A stretch of 64,000 nt of DNA from Tillus elongatus (lineage: Eukaryota > Arthropoda > Insecta > Coleoptera > Cleridae). The notes beneath the pieces were generated by a model. That model was not told where the DNA came from. It searched no databases and saw only the letters and a program-made list of their open reading frames with translations. Made by a program: the position numbers and the translations under genes. The DNA lies in contig OZ023267.1 of the NCBI GenBank assembly GCA_964006375.1, forward strand, positions 24,362,739 to 24,426,738. The letters are read 5' to 3'. Shown here one piece after another: positions 1-10,381 of the stretch (the first letter of the stretch is position 1; every line of letters begins with the position of its first letter).

Positions 1-960
1 TTTATTTTATTTATTTAATTAAACAACCCAAACAGGCAGGAGCCCAGTTACAGGGATGTATATAAGAACTAATAAACTAAGAGAAATTAAAAACTCTACA
101 TTAAAACTAAAAAATTAACAAAAAATAAGTAAGTAGTGTCCCCAAGAAGCAGGGATTCACTAGAGGCTGCGGAAAAGGACCCAACATTAGCATGACTAAA
201 TATTCCAGTACCGGAAGAATTATATTCTGCACAAATAGAATACAAGGGTGATTTCAAAAGCAGATTAGTTCTGGAAATCAGAAGTAAAAAACGATGAGTA
301 GAACGAGTTTGACATCCGTGGAAAGGAGAGCGAAAAGACAGCCGGGAGAGAAGTTCAGGTGCATCAATAATTCCGTGAATAAGCTTAAATAAAAAATACT
401 GACCCGAAAGAGTTCCTGTCAGCAAGCCGACATAATATCATATCTAGTGAGTAACAAATTGTAAGATACACCTCTTTGAGGATAAACTTTGTTAACAAAA
501 TAAGACAAATACTTCAGAAACCTACGCTGGACAGATTATAGAAGTGTAAATGTGGCAGGAGTAGAAGGGCATCCAGAACAAGCTGGCATATTCAACATGA
601 GAACAGACAAAAGCATTATATAGACAGATAAGAGTTTCAGTAGATGAAAAATTCCCACCGCTTCTAACAACAAATCCTAGGCTTTTCATAGACGTTCTAA
701 GGATACTGTTCAGATGTAAATTAAACTTCAAGTGTGGATCCATGATCAAACCCAAGTCAGTAATATTAGACACACGTATAAGATTTTCACCATTCACCTT
801 ATAAGTGAAAACCTGCAAGTGATGTTTATTGGAAAAAGACAAAACACTACATTTAGAAAGATTTAGAGGTAACTTATTTTGCCGAAAATATTGGGTGGTA
901 ATACAGAGGATCCATTGAAAATAGATTTCCAATTAGGCAGCGATATTTAAGTTGGCCTCG
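1..960 (-). mobile_element. 3' part of a non-LTR retrotransposon (degenerate)
   Basis: On the minus strand two reading frames (932-522, then 425-96) read as the C-terminal half of a non-LTR reverse transcriptase polyprotein. They contain 'NLSKCSVLSFS', 'DLGLIMDPHLKF', 'HVEYASLFW' and further on 'HRFLLLISRTN'. They are in different frames, so the copy is broken by at least one frameshift, and the catalytic YADD region is absent (5' truncation or decay). The 3' end lies at the window edge, where the + strand starts with a TTTATTTTATTTATTTAA tail, as expected for an A/T-rich short-repeat tail. It probably belongs to the CR1/Jockey-like group also seen at 28590-30005. The clade is an inference. 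Confidence 0.65.
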
Positions 961-1035
961 CAAAAGACGAACGCTCAGAAACTTGTTCATTTCGAGACAT
1001 TGGATGAAGTACTCTGAAACATTCGTTTCGGGTTT

Positions 1036-1375
1036 TTGGCCGATTTTTCAAATTCAACAATTCACCGTATGCATTCGTCTGCTGAGGTATGCATCTTTGG
1101 TCCAAATCATTTCAGCTGTCAACTTCTCCAGAACGACATTAATCTTATTAACGCCTGGTGTCTTAATAATGGCCTATCACTTAATATTTCCCAATGTAAA
1201 GTGATGTCTTTCACGAATAAAGCCACACCACTTGAGTTTAACCACCATGTAAATAATACCACTATTTGTCGTCTCCCTAACTATTCTAGACTTGGGAGTA
1301 ATCTTTGATTCTGAGCTTAGGTTCAGTCAGCACGTAACTAATATTTTGTCATCATCGGTGAAATGCCTGTGGCAA
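1036..1375 (+). mobile_element. Short non-LTR reverse transcriptase fragment
   Basis: The + strand encodes 'INAWCLNNGLSLNISQCKVM' and then, after a frame change near 1290, 'GVIFDSELRFSQHV'. These are the palm/thumb stretch of non-LTR reverse transcriptases downstream of the YADD box. The YADD box itself is not seen. About 110 codons survive, head-to-head with the minus-strand fragment at 1-960. It is a relic with no complete gene. Confidence 0.6.
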
Positions 1376-1460
1376 ATTCAGTTAGAAAATTGTATATTTA
1401 TTAGTTTTGTTTACTAGCTTTTCTTTTACCAGTACAAGAATTTATATCGTTCTGTTTTAG

Positions 1461-2757
1461 TTAAAACAGCAGCAAGAGCTCTCTAAGTTACAAAACCTAC
1501 GGCAAGTACATGATAATCTATTGGCAGATCTCAAAGAAAAAGAATTAGTAGAGGAGGGTTTAGCTAAAAAAATCCAGCAGATAAACAAAACTAACAGCAG
1601 GTATGTGTGAATACCAAATAATTTTTGACCCTGATATAGTTAGTTGAAAGACTAACCCTGATCTATTAAGTATACATGTCGACGACCCTGATCTAGTTAG
1701 CTTACACGTTGACCCTGATCTATCTAGTTTACATGTTGACCCTGATCTATTTAGTTTACACGTTGACCCCGATCTGTTTATTTAAATGTTGACTGCATCT
1801 AGTTAGTTTACACGTTGACCCTCATCTGTTTAGTTTACATGTTGACCCTGATCTAGTTAGGTTACATGTTGACTCTGATCTATTTAGTTTACATGTTGAC
1901 TCTGATCTATTTAGTTTACATGTTGACCCTTAACTATTTAGTTTACATGTTGACCGTGATATATTTAGCTTACAATTTGACCATGATCTATTTAGTTTAC
2001 ACGTTGACCCCAATATATTTAGTTAAATGTTGACCTCATCTAGTTAGTTTACACATTGCCCCTGATCCATCTAGTTTACACGTTGTCCCTGATCTAGTTA
2101 ATTTACATGTTGACCCTGATCTATTTAGTTTACATATTAACCCTTAACTATTTAGTTTACATATTGACCCTGCTCTATTTAGTTTACATGTTGACCCTTA
2201 TCTATTTAGGTTACATGTTGACTCTGATCTGTTTAGTTTACATGTTGACTCTGATCTATTTAGTTTACATGTTTGTAATATTCCTTAGGTCAGCTTATAC
2301 AATGAGAATAATGGAGATTATTGGTAATATCAAGAAACAACACTTGGAAATCCTAAAAGTTTTAGCTGATACAAAAGAAGTCCAAAAAGAAATAAATAAT
2401 CTCACTGGACAAGTGGATCGTTCTTTTACACTCTGTGATGAATTGATATTTAGGGTAAGCCCAATCTTATTCGTCATAAACTCCTTGAAATAATAATAAT
2501 TGCAAATCTTACAGGATGCAAAATATGATGAAGTTGCTCGAAAAGCTTACAAACTATTAGCAACACTCAGGGATGAATGCTCAATAATCATAAAAGCTGT
2601 TACTGAAATTGGTGTGGTGGAGAGAGAAGTTCGCAATACTCAAGATCAAATAGACATTGAGAGTGCAAAACAAATTCCAGAAAAGTTGGAACGTGTTTTA
2701 CTTGATTTGGATGAAATTCGTAAAGAAGCCAAAAACCTCGCCTCGCAGAATAAATAA
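1461..2757 (+). CDS. CCDC22: CCDC22, C-terminal exons (partial gene)
   Basis: Three exons join in phase: 1461-1600, 2289-2454 and 2515-2757, with AG acceptors and GT donors (GTATGT after 1600, GTAAGC after 2454). The joined product has 'SAYTMRIMEIIGNIKKQ', 'TDLTGQ'-like helical sequence and 'FRDAKYDEVARKAYKLL', which I recognise as the C-terminal coiled coil of CCDC22. CCDC22 is a subunit of the CCC part of the Commander complex, acts in endosomal cargo recycling with COMMD proteins, and also touches NF-kappaB and cullin regulation. The reading frame stops at TAA 2755-2757. The N-terminal NDC80-NuF2-like CH domain and earlier exons are not in the window and must lie upstream; the sequence just 5' is retrotransposon debris in the preceding intron. 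The 688-bp intron 1601-2288 is filled by a minisatellite. Identification is from remembered family sequence, with high confidence. Confidence 0.9.
1625..2275 (+). repeat. 27-bp minisatellite in a CCDC22 intron
   Basis: About 24 head-to-tail copies of a 27-bp unit (typical core GACCCTGATCTATTTAGTTT followed by ACATGTT) fill almost the whole intron. Copies differ by a few substitutions and one or two bases of length. Because 27 is divisible by 3, long stretches stay open as 9-residue repeats, for example in the ORF that begins at 2107. This reading is an accident of the period and not evidence for a protein. Confidence 0.9.
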
Positions 2758-2772
2758 TAGACTTTGTATATA

Positions 2773-4130
2773 CAGTGTGATGATAACGTTTGGAACATAA
2801 CTCATAAATGTGTTATTTAATTTTTTCAACAAAAACACTCGGACAGGTCAATTTTATCTTTTCAAACTTATGACTAAAAATTATATTTATGACGTCATCT
2901 TCTGAGTAATGACGCCATCATTTTCTTTTGTTAGACCTGCTTACTACTTAAATGATAATGAAAAAAAATGGTGCTTTACACAACATTTTTTTTTTACAAA
3001 AAATAGCATTGTTAGCGAATTTTTATGAAAAAAAAATCGCTAATAAAGAGGTATCGATGGTGAAATTTTGCAAACATTTTTATTTTAAATAACCCCTCAG
3101 AAAAGGGACACAAGTTTGGGGACTGTGGTGGCCACTCAATTGCTCCTCGACACCCTATCCATCCAGGGTAGGCAAAAAACATGATTTTTTTTATTTTGAA
3201 CAAAAAAAAACAATAAACAGTGTTGAAAACAGTTAGGAATTTAGTCCGATTCAAGCAATATATCCAATCTGACTTCTTCACCTACTCGAGGTCGACGCTG
3301 TCGAGGCAAATCTTTTATGGATCTGGTTTCTATAAATTTTGCAACCAATTTACTTACTGTAGATCTTGCAATTGGAGGTTCATCAGGATGTTCTTGGTTA
3401 ATTGACTCGCATGCTTCCTGATGCCCTGTCGCCATATCTAATCATCAGTAACATCTCTATTCTTTCCTTTCGGTTAAACGTGCTATTTTTGTTAAATTCG
3501 AATTAGAATTGATTACTTTTAGCACTTTTACACTTTCACCTCTAAGACTATTATTGACGATTTAACATTATTGTCTGTATTCACCGAATTCCAAATCCAT
3601 ACTGCGATAGAAGTCCGATAACTAAATACCGATAACAGGAAATAATCAATAAATTATCACGAGTCTTGTTAAAAATTGATTGTGACTTTACTTTTTATTC
3701 CACCTGTCAAATACGTATCAAAAATCACAAAATCAAGTGTTCATTACTTCAGAAAAGTGAAAGAAAACCTCATTATTGCCAAGAAAACTCGTCCTAAACG
3801 AAAACGTTGAGATATATTTCTTATTAAATTTACGTTTACATTCTTAAAGTAAATAATGCAATTTTTTCAAAAAAATGGTTATGTCAGGTACCAATTTGTT
3901 TTCGTCGTCATTTAAGTAGTAAGCAGGTCTATGGAAAAACAGCAAAAAAATGATTGTCATTTAAAAAAACTTATAACGACGTCGTCTTTCAGAAATAGGT
4001 GACGTCATAAATGTAATTCTTAAGTCATAAGTTGGCAATTGAAAATATAAAATGAACCTGTCCAAGCTTTTTCTTGAAAAAATGAAATAACGATCTTATG
4101 AATTATGTTCCAAACTTTATCATCACACTG
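2773..4130 (-). mobile_element. Tc1/mariner-type DNA transposon with long TIRs
   Basis: The left end reads CAGTGTGATGATAACGTTTG and the right end is its near-perfect inverted copy ending ...CATCACACTG, each flanked by TA (2771-2772 and 4131-4132), as expected for this superfamily. The inverted similarity continues with gaps for about 190-230 bp on each side, up to a shared AGACCTGCTTACTACTTAAATG. The ends are therefore far longer than the roughly 30 bp of classical mariner. Transposase remnants lie inside on the minus strand. Confidence 0.85.
3012..3435 (-). pseudogene. Broken mariner-type transposase
   Basis: Reading 3435 to 3241 on the minus strand gives an N-terminal helix-turn-helix piece with 'INQEHPDEPPIARSTVSKL' and 'DLPRQRRPRVGEE', the DUF4817-type DNA-binding domain. 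Reading 3281 to 3012 gives 'GWIGCRGAIEWPPQSPNLCP', which corresponds to the last catalytic motif; the family has SPDL, so the aspartate is replaced by Asn here. Everything between (most of the DDE domain) is deleted. The frame is not functional. Confidence 0.75.
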
Positions 4131-4586
4131 TATAATGTAAACAGAAGAGACAATTAATAAGACTATAAATTATACACATACATGTAATTTTAAGGCAGAA
4201 CGCTATGTACAACTTCATAAGTGCAATTTTAATTCTTATCGCTTTTATTTATTAATAAATGCAAAGTTTTATTAGATGCCTTTTTCCTTTACCTCATTAT
4301 AGTTAGCTTTTATTTTTAAAACCCATACGGGTGTAGAATAAGTCAAAGTGAAATAGGTAAGCTACAAAATGTCACACCGAACTTAACTCGTTCAAAATTG
4401 GACATCTTAACCATTGTGAAATAGTTTGAAGTTTAAAACACATAGATGCCCAAAATAATTCAATGCTGAACTATAGAGGTACTTCAATGAATTGGTGATA
4501 GGTGCTTAGAAATGATGTGCTAACAGGAATGTGTCTCCAAATTATTAACATTAACTGACACATTATGACGTTATCCCTTAATCACT
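4131..4586. other. AT-rich interval, nothing recognised
   Basis: Sequence between the mariner-type element and the next retrotransposon. I see no convincing reading frame, repeat end or splice pattern. It is downstream of the CCDC22 stop and may hold ordinary 3' flanking DNA. Confidence 0.4.
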
Positions 4587-6598
4587 TTGTTGTTCCATGC
4601 AGGACACAATCTGTCTAAAGTGCAGAAAAACATGCAGGAGCAGATTATAAAGATGTATACCAACTATATTTTGGACTCAAAGAACAAAGCAAAAACAATC
4701 TGGAAACTTGTCAACAAGTTGACTGGGAGGCAGCATGAAGGAGATAAACAGTTTGATGTTCGGAATTTTGTAGACGAGAAAGATTATGTGAACACATTGA
4801 CATCGTTGAATAATACATTGGTGAATATGTGTCCAAAATATACTGTGCCGGAAAGGCGCTTGGACTCTAGGAGTCCTAGTGCACTGGGCAACACCATGTT
4901 TTTGAAACCCATCGATAGAGAAGAGGTAGAAAATACAATTATGCTGCTTTAGAACACTTTGGCGGTTGGTTTTGATGAGATGCCGGTATCATTGTTAAAG
5001 TATTGTGCACCGACCCTAGCTGACCCATTATCAGAGCTAATTAATAAAATGTTTGAACAGGGTATTTATCCAACCAATTTGAAGAAGGCAGTTGTGATTT
5101 TATTACTCAAGAGTGGTGCGATGACGGAACTGCTTAATTATCGACCTATCTCTATAAATCCAAACATCTCTAAGGTTATAGAAAAAATAATTGCTGCAAG
5201 GATGCTTGATTTTTTTGAGAAAAATTACATTATAAATCAGTATCAAAATGCTTACTTAAGGGGGAGATCGACAGTGCGGTCGATTTACCAACTGATTGAG
5301 GAAGTTATGGATGGAATTAATAAGGGGGAGAAGGTTTTGGGGGTTTTTATGGACCTGTCCAGAGCGTTTGACAGCGTGGAGCATGAAATACTGTTGGGGA
5401 AGTTGGAAGCCTTGGGTTTTCGTGGGCTAACACAAGAGTTTGCTAAGATCCTACTTAAGTGAAAGAAGGCAATGTTTGTCGGCTGTTGACAGAACAACAG
5501 GTAAAAGAATGTATTCCGCATGGGAGAGCATTGACAGAGGAGTGCCACAGGGATCCGTTTTGGGGCCTTTCTTGTTTCTCATCTATGTGAATGAGGTACC
5601 CAGTCTAACACCACATAGAACGATCTTGTTCGCTGATGACACCTTATTTGTAGTAAGAGACCTAAAAAGTGTAAGAGAAAAGACAGTTAGTGCTTTAGAT
5701 GATTTTAATAGATGGTTTGGTGAAAACGGTTTGCTTTTAAACGTAAATAAAACAGGCCTAGTTGATTTCAATAGAGTACATGACACACAACTCTCTGTTA
5801 GTGATCTGCAAATGAATTTTAGTGAGAGCATAGTGTTCTTGGGAATGAAGCTGGACAGTGACCTGAGTTGGAGAGCTCATGTGGAAATAGTGGCTGCGTG
5901 TATGCGCTAAGAACAATCTCATCTTCGGTGGATGTGTCCGCCAGTCTGTCAGCTTACCATGCTTTGGTGGAGTCCAGAATTAGATATGGAGTAATCTTCT
6001 GGGGCAATTCAGTAGAGGCAAATAGAATTTTTGTGCTTCAGAAGGCGTGTATACGAGCTATTTTTAATTTGAGGGGTAGAGAAAGTTGCAAGGGGGTGTT
6101 TAAAAGTAATTGTATACTTACCTTTGCTTTTCTGTATATGCTTGAATGTTTGTGTCTTGTGAAAAAATATTATAAGTTTTTTGTAGGTAGTGAATTAATT
6201 CATTCACACAACACAAGGGGCACTGTAAGACCTTACCTTTGTCAGCCACAAACACGGCTAGCTAAAGTACAGAAAAGTGTAAAAAATCAATTGATAGTGT
6301 TTTACAATCATTTACCTCATAGTCTAAAAGATCTGAGTGAAAATAAATTCAAATTAAAAATGAAATCAATTTTAATTGAAAAAGAATTGTATAGCATAGA
6401 CGAATTTTACGGAATTGATTTTTAGGGAGTATAATTGTGAAGTACAGGTTGTTTTTTGACTTTTGGCTGATAATTTTGTACATTGCCTGTGAGCTTTGCC
6501 TCCCGTATCTTGTTTTTTTTTTAATAGACTTGACATATATGTGTGTGTATATATGTGTGTGTGCATATATATGTGTGTGTGTATGTGTGTATATATAT

Positions 6599-6670
<72 letters not shown>

Positions 6671-6922
6671 TATCTGTTGTTTGTATGCTGTTTGTGTGCG
6701 TGTGTGTAGGGTGGTGCATTTTATGTATATTTTCACTGTGTTCAATTGTCTACTTTTAAGTGACTATTAATACTTGTTATTTTGACTTGTTTGCGCTTTA
6801 TAGGGTCATGTTTTATATTATTGTGACTGTATATTTTTTCTATTATATTTGTTGACGTATCCAATAACGTTTGTGATAAGTGGATTAATAAATATTATTA
6901 TATTATTATTATTATTATAATC
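4587..6922 (+). mobile_element. Non-LTR retrotransposon, 5'-truncated, frameshifted
   Basis: A reverse transcriptase polyprotein runs through four frames: 4587-4952, 4959-5462, 5440-5910 and 5868-6425. In order the motifs are 'NYRPISINPNISKVIEK', 'GVFMDLSRAFDSVEHEILL', 'GVPQGSVLGPFLFLIYVNE', the catalytic 'LFADDTLF' and a C-terminal '[12 protein letters not shown]'. A TAG at 4950 and frame changes near 5450 and 5890 disable it. No endonuclease domain is seen upstream, so the copy is 5'-truncated. The 3' UTR contains TG and TA microsatellites (6535-6667) and the copy ends in an ATT-type tail at 6886-6922. The C-terminal YSxxEF signature is shared with the copies at 21064 and 58565. Confidence 0.85.
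6535..6667. repeat. Compound TG/TA microsatellite
   Basis: Alternating TATGTGTGTG units (6535-6597) grade into an uninterrupted TA tract of about 70 bp (6598-6667). It lies in the 3' UTR of the preceding non-LTR copy. Confidence 0.95.
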
Positions 6923-6924
6923 AT

Positions 6925-7055
6925 TAGAGCCGGACCCGAACCTTCGGTTCGTAAAATTATACGCGCCGGCGATGTTAAAGTACTTCGAAGTTCGAAATAC
7001 GTAAAACTAAACATTACAGGCATTCAAAGCTTCCAAAGATAGCGAAGTTGTAACT
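6925..7055 (-). mobile_element. Fragment related to the hAT MITE at 31700
   Basis: Contains CGAACCTTCGGTTCG, TTCGAAGTTCGAA and GGCATTCAAAGCTTCC next to AGATAGCGAAGTTG. These match, in inverted orientation, the 3' third of the MITE at 31700-32532. Its terminal TAGAGGTGTGCGAA is not preserved. It is followed directly by TAGTGATGGG (7057), a hAT-like terminus for which I found no partner. Confidence 0.5.
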
Positions 7056-7610
7056 AGTGATGGGAGATATTTCACGAACTGCGATTTATTCACGGATATC
7101 AGAAAATCACAGGTAGTGACTGTTATCGCAGTCAATAAAAAATGATAAAATCGTGATCATGACATGCAGCTTCAGGCTGCAACGCGATTTGCGTTTGCGC
7201 CTGCGATCTGAGTTTGCACATTCTGTCTGTGTAGGTTTGTAGATTACCGTAAAACTGTATTGTGATTAAGTTTTGATAAAGATTTGTATTCTTTTAGCAG
7301 AAAACTTTGTAATAGTACCAGTCTACTTTTTAAATTCCACATATAAAAACACGACAAAATCCTACATGGCATATAGTTGGGAAATAAAGAACAAAGAAAT
7401 GTTAATTAATGAAACATATTAAGACGCGTATATTACATTTTAAATACATATCTGCCTGTACATACCTATTTAGTGAAGTAAGAGAGTATGCTTGTCTGTT
7501 TCCTTGAAACATTTACTACCTTTCGACGAATGGTAGCACGTAAATTGCGCAACATCATCTTTTCGGGAAGCGTCCCATCTTCCTATTGTTCTGAGTAACT
7601 GTTCACTGTA

Positions 7611-7678
7611 TGCACAATAAGCTAAAGGCTGTGGTGCTATCGGGGCAGCAAAGACGCCGATGAGCCCTAAGGGGAAAA
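7611..7678 (+). mobile_element. Ultra-short (68-nt) poly(A)-tailed retroposon-like insertion
   Basis: A 68-nt insert ending in an A run is flanked by a perfect 14-bp direct duplication, AACTGTTCACTGTA, at 7597-7610 and 7679-7692. A second copy is at 59130-59199 and aligns without gaps, sharing AAAGGCTG, GTGCTATC, GGGC and GAGCCCT...GGG. Target duplication plus A tail is the mark of LINE-mediated retroposition. The body is too short to be a normal SINE, and no tRNA, 5S or 7SL similarity is evident. Its RNA could pair GGGGC with GCCCT around an inner stem. Confidence 0.7.
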
Positions 7679-7817
7679 AACTGTTCACTGTAGTTCAAGT
7701 CACTATGTCTGGGTAAACCATGACACCATGGCCTTGTCTAATTCATCATACGTCGCAGTTTTAATAGTTTTCCGTTTAGACATACCAGACACACTGTCGG
7801 AGGTAGAGGAAAACTCC

Positions 7818-9946
7818 TAGTGGCGTGCGGGCCATGGAAGCATTGCTTCCCTTAAAATAACGACTACATACCTAAACCGCATTATTTAAAATCCCTTTTG
7901 TATTTTAAATATTAAATTTCAAATTCTGAAACTAATTTAATAGTACAATGTTTATTTCGCAAGCTCACACACATAATTATTTATTATGCATCAACTGTAT
8001 TTGTATATACGCTCCTAGCAAGCACGTTGTTCCAGTAAATGCGACCGTCCGCGAGCAGCATGAACCTGATACTACGAGTGGATGCAATGACTTCAGTTAA
8101 ATACACGTACTCAGCAGGCAACTTTATAAGAAACCCTAGCTCGACGCGATGTACGCGTATTTTTAGAACGTGTTTTATTCAGAAGACCCGGTGCACGTAC
8201 AAAGTGAATGTCTCTGATTATTTCGTAGATATAAGCAGTTGACTAAGTTAAATACATTGGCATTTTATGAGTATTAATATGGCTGCAAGTAGATCAGCTT
8301 TTAACAGCGGCGACGGTGGGGGTGGGGATTTACAAACTTGACCAACAAGCGGTAATAATAACTGTGATTGTATTGTGTGTTTTTTGATAACCAAAGGATT
8401 TTCAGCTTTACCGTTTGCTGAAAAACTTGCTATTATTAATAAAGGTAGGCCGAAACCTGCTCTAAAAAACTTAAATACAAGAATTAAAACATGTCTCGAC
8501 ATTTCAACGCGGAAAAAACTTATAAACAATATGAATGGTTAAACGGGCTGTGAAAACAGGAATAAACTGTTTTGTTGTTTGTGACTGAAAAGGGAGTGTG
8601 GAATAAAAGTCGGTTTTCCGACTTGAATAATCTACATAAAGTAGTAAAAAGACATGTTATGCCTAAAGCGCATTTACAGACCATTTTAAAATTAAGTGTC
8701 TTTGGAAAAACGCGAATTGAATATGCCGTTGACAAGCAGATAGAAATTAGTCACCGCCAACACAATGAACTGGTTGATAAAAACAGAAACATATTAAAAA
8801 GACTTATTGATGTTGTGTATTTTCTTGGTCAGCATGAATTGTGCTTCAGGGGTCATGACGAAACAACTACATCTGCAAATAGAGGAAACTTTCAAGACCT
8901 AGTTTCTTTAATAGCCAAATACCACATTTGTTTAAAAAATCACTTGGAACAGTGTAAGGTTTTTCGCGGGATATAAAATCGCATTCAGAATGACTTAATT
9001 TCGGCTGCTGCCACTATTATTTTAAACAGAATTAAATCTGAAATTAAAAAGACTCGTTTCATTGCTATCGTTCTAGATGAAACAACCGATGTAACTAATT
9101 TAAGTCAACTATCTGTAGTAATACGCTATGTAAAAATTGATGGGAGTGTACAAGAAAGATCTTTAGGCATTAAATTAAATTTTATCCCAATCTATAAATC
9201 ATATTAAAGAATTTGAGTGTTTTTTTGCTACCTTAAGTAGAATGAATTTGATAAGTTCTGGGAAAAAACAATTGAATTAGGAGAAGTGGAGCCACGAAGA
9301 AAGCGTATGTGCACTGATAATGTGGGAGACCTGCAAACTTCTTACCGCCGCCTTTTCTACGAAACCATAGATCAAATTCAGCAGCAAATTAACTGCAGAT
9401 TTGATCATCTCAGTGACCTGAAATTTCTTGAATTGTGTAATTTTGGAGGATTTAAAGGGATACCTATTCCAGAAGATTCATTCAAATCATTATTTCACTA
9501 CTATGGACATTATTTTGACAAAGCCTTATTACGATCAGAACTTACAATCATTTATGAAACCGATGGTATTGACACAAAAATTAACACGAGTGAACTTTTA
9601 ACTTTCTTAAAACAATCAAAATTGGAAAATGCCTATTCTGAAGTGTTCAAATTATGTGAATTAGTATTAACAATTCCTGCTACTAGTGCATCTTTAGAAC
9701 GAAATTTTTCTACATTGAAACATATCAAGAGTTTTGTTAGGAATTCAACAGGACAGGAAAGACTTTCCCAAATTTCAATTTTGTCACTTGAACATAAACT
9801 CGTCCAGTAAAGGTCCCAGAATCCACAGTTTTATGACAACATTATTAACGAATCTGCCAAAAACGACAAAAGAATTGAGTTACACTACAAATAGGTAAGT
9901 TTATGAGAATTGCTTCCCTTATTTAAAATATCACCGCACGCCCCTG
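7818..9946 (+). mobile_element. hAT transposon with 8-bp target duplication
   Basis: Ends are TAGTGGCGTGCGG (left) and CCGCACGCCCCTG (right), imperfect inverted repeats typical of hAT. Perfect 8-bp duplications AAAACTCC flank it at 7810-7817 and 9947-9954. The subterminal sequence GGAAGCAATG/CATTGCTTCC-like is also shared between the ends. It carries a broken transposase (8485-9810) and sits within a Tigger-like relic. Confidence 0.9.
8485..9810 (+). pseudogene. hAT transposase with internal deletion (ZMYM/TTF-type)
   Basis: From about 8485 the + strand reads 'HFNAEKTYKQYEWLNG', then 'FVTEKGVWNKSRFSDLNN' (TTF/BED-type zinc-finger region), then 'RHDETTTSANRGNFQDL'-like sequence up to 8976. 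A second piece follows near 9000-9180: 'RFIAIVLDETTDVTNLSQLS', holding the first catalytic Asp region. The last piece, 9286-9810, ends with 'TIPATSASLERNFSTLKHIK', the hAT C-terminal dimerisation motif. Stops near 8555, 8974 and 9200, and loss of most of the middle around 9200-9285, make it non-functional. Its product would be nuclear, cutting and joining the element ends. Confidence 0.8.
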
Positions 9947-9954
9947 AAAACTCC

Positions 9955-10381
9955 AGGATTTTGTTTCTGTTTTTACAATGTCACACACAGTTTGATCACC
10001 AACTCAAACAAGTACAAAAACAGTCTTTTTGTAAGGATAACAGAATCATTATTTAAAAAATATATTTCAACAACAAAAGTGCGATGTTCTGAAAGATTAT
10101 TCATGACAGTATGAAATTATTAATGACTGAAGAATTTTTGTTATTGGTTTCCATGGTTTTTGAGGCGTTTTTAAAATGACAATTGATAATTTCTGGTGCA
10201 TCTAACTTAATTAAACACCTTTATTTCTGATAAAGCACATTTCAATATCTGGTTTCGTGTTGGCCAACAGATTGTCGGATGAACTTGACTTTTTCACAAG
10301 AAAATCAGTTTTCTTAAAACAGTTGTCACTTTGTAAGTTAAGTGTCTAACTTGTAATCATTTTGTATGCTTTTATTGTATA
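9955..10381. other. Interval between hAT and mariner-type elements
   Basis: Apart from the short Tigger-like coding scrap at its left edge, nothing is recognised. There is no open frame or repeat end. Confidence 0.4.

Larger units (their letters stand above)
7470..9990 (-). pseudogene. Tigger/pogo-like transposase relic, interrupted twice
   Basis: Reading the minus strand, short coding pieces remain: around 9990-9955 'HCKNRNKILEF', continuing at 7809-7693 with 'SDSVSGMSKRKTIKTATYDE' and 'LDKAMVSWFTQT'. These resemble the psq/CENP-B-type DNA-binding region of Tigger-like transposases. A last piece near 7560-7480, 'MLRNLRATIRRKVVNVS' and 'QTSILSYFT', resembles a C-terminal tail. The catalytic domain is missing. 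The hAT element 7818-9946 and the tiny insertion 7611-7678 both sit inside this relic. The family call is from memory of motif style. Confidence 0.5.

Noticed and set aside
2107..2493. ORF with nine-residue repeats of MLTLIYLVY type
   Set aside because: It is the 27-bp intronic minisatellite read through into a CCDC22 exon; the splice sites and family sequence show the repeat is intron.
6521..6745. Long IYIYIY reading frames here and at 18479-18801, 20439-20708, 26284-26727, 37866-38069 and 38349-38717
   Set aside because: They are translations of TA microsatellites, open on both strands, with no other support.
7057..7150. hAT-like terminus TAGTGATGGG
   Set aside because: No matching inverted end or target duplication was found nearby, so no element is called.
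7640..7680. Hammerhead-like core (CGATGAGCCCTAAGGGGAAA) in the tiny retroposon, also near 59170
   Set aside because: U4 of the core is changed in both copies, and no arrangement places a UH cleavage site next to a stem I. I treat the similarity as unproven.
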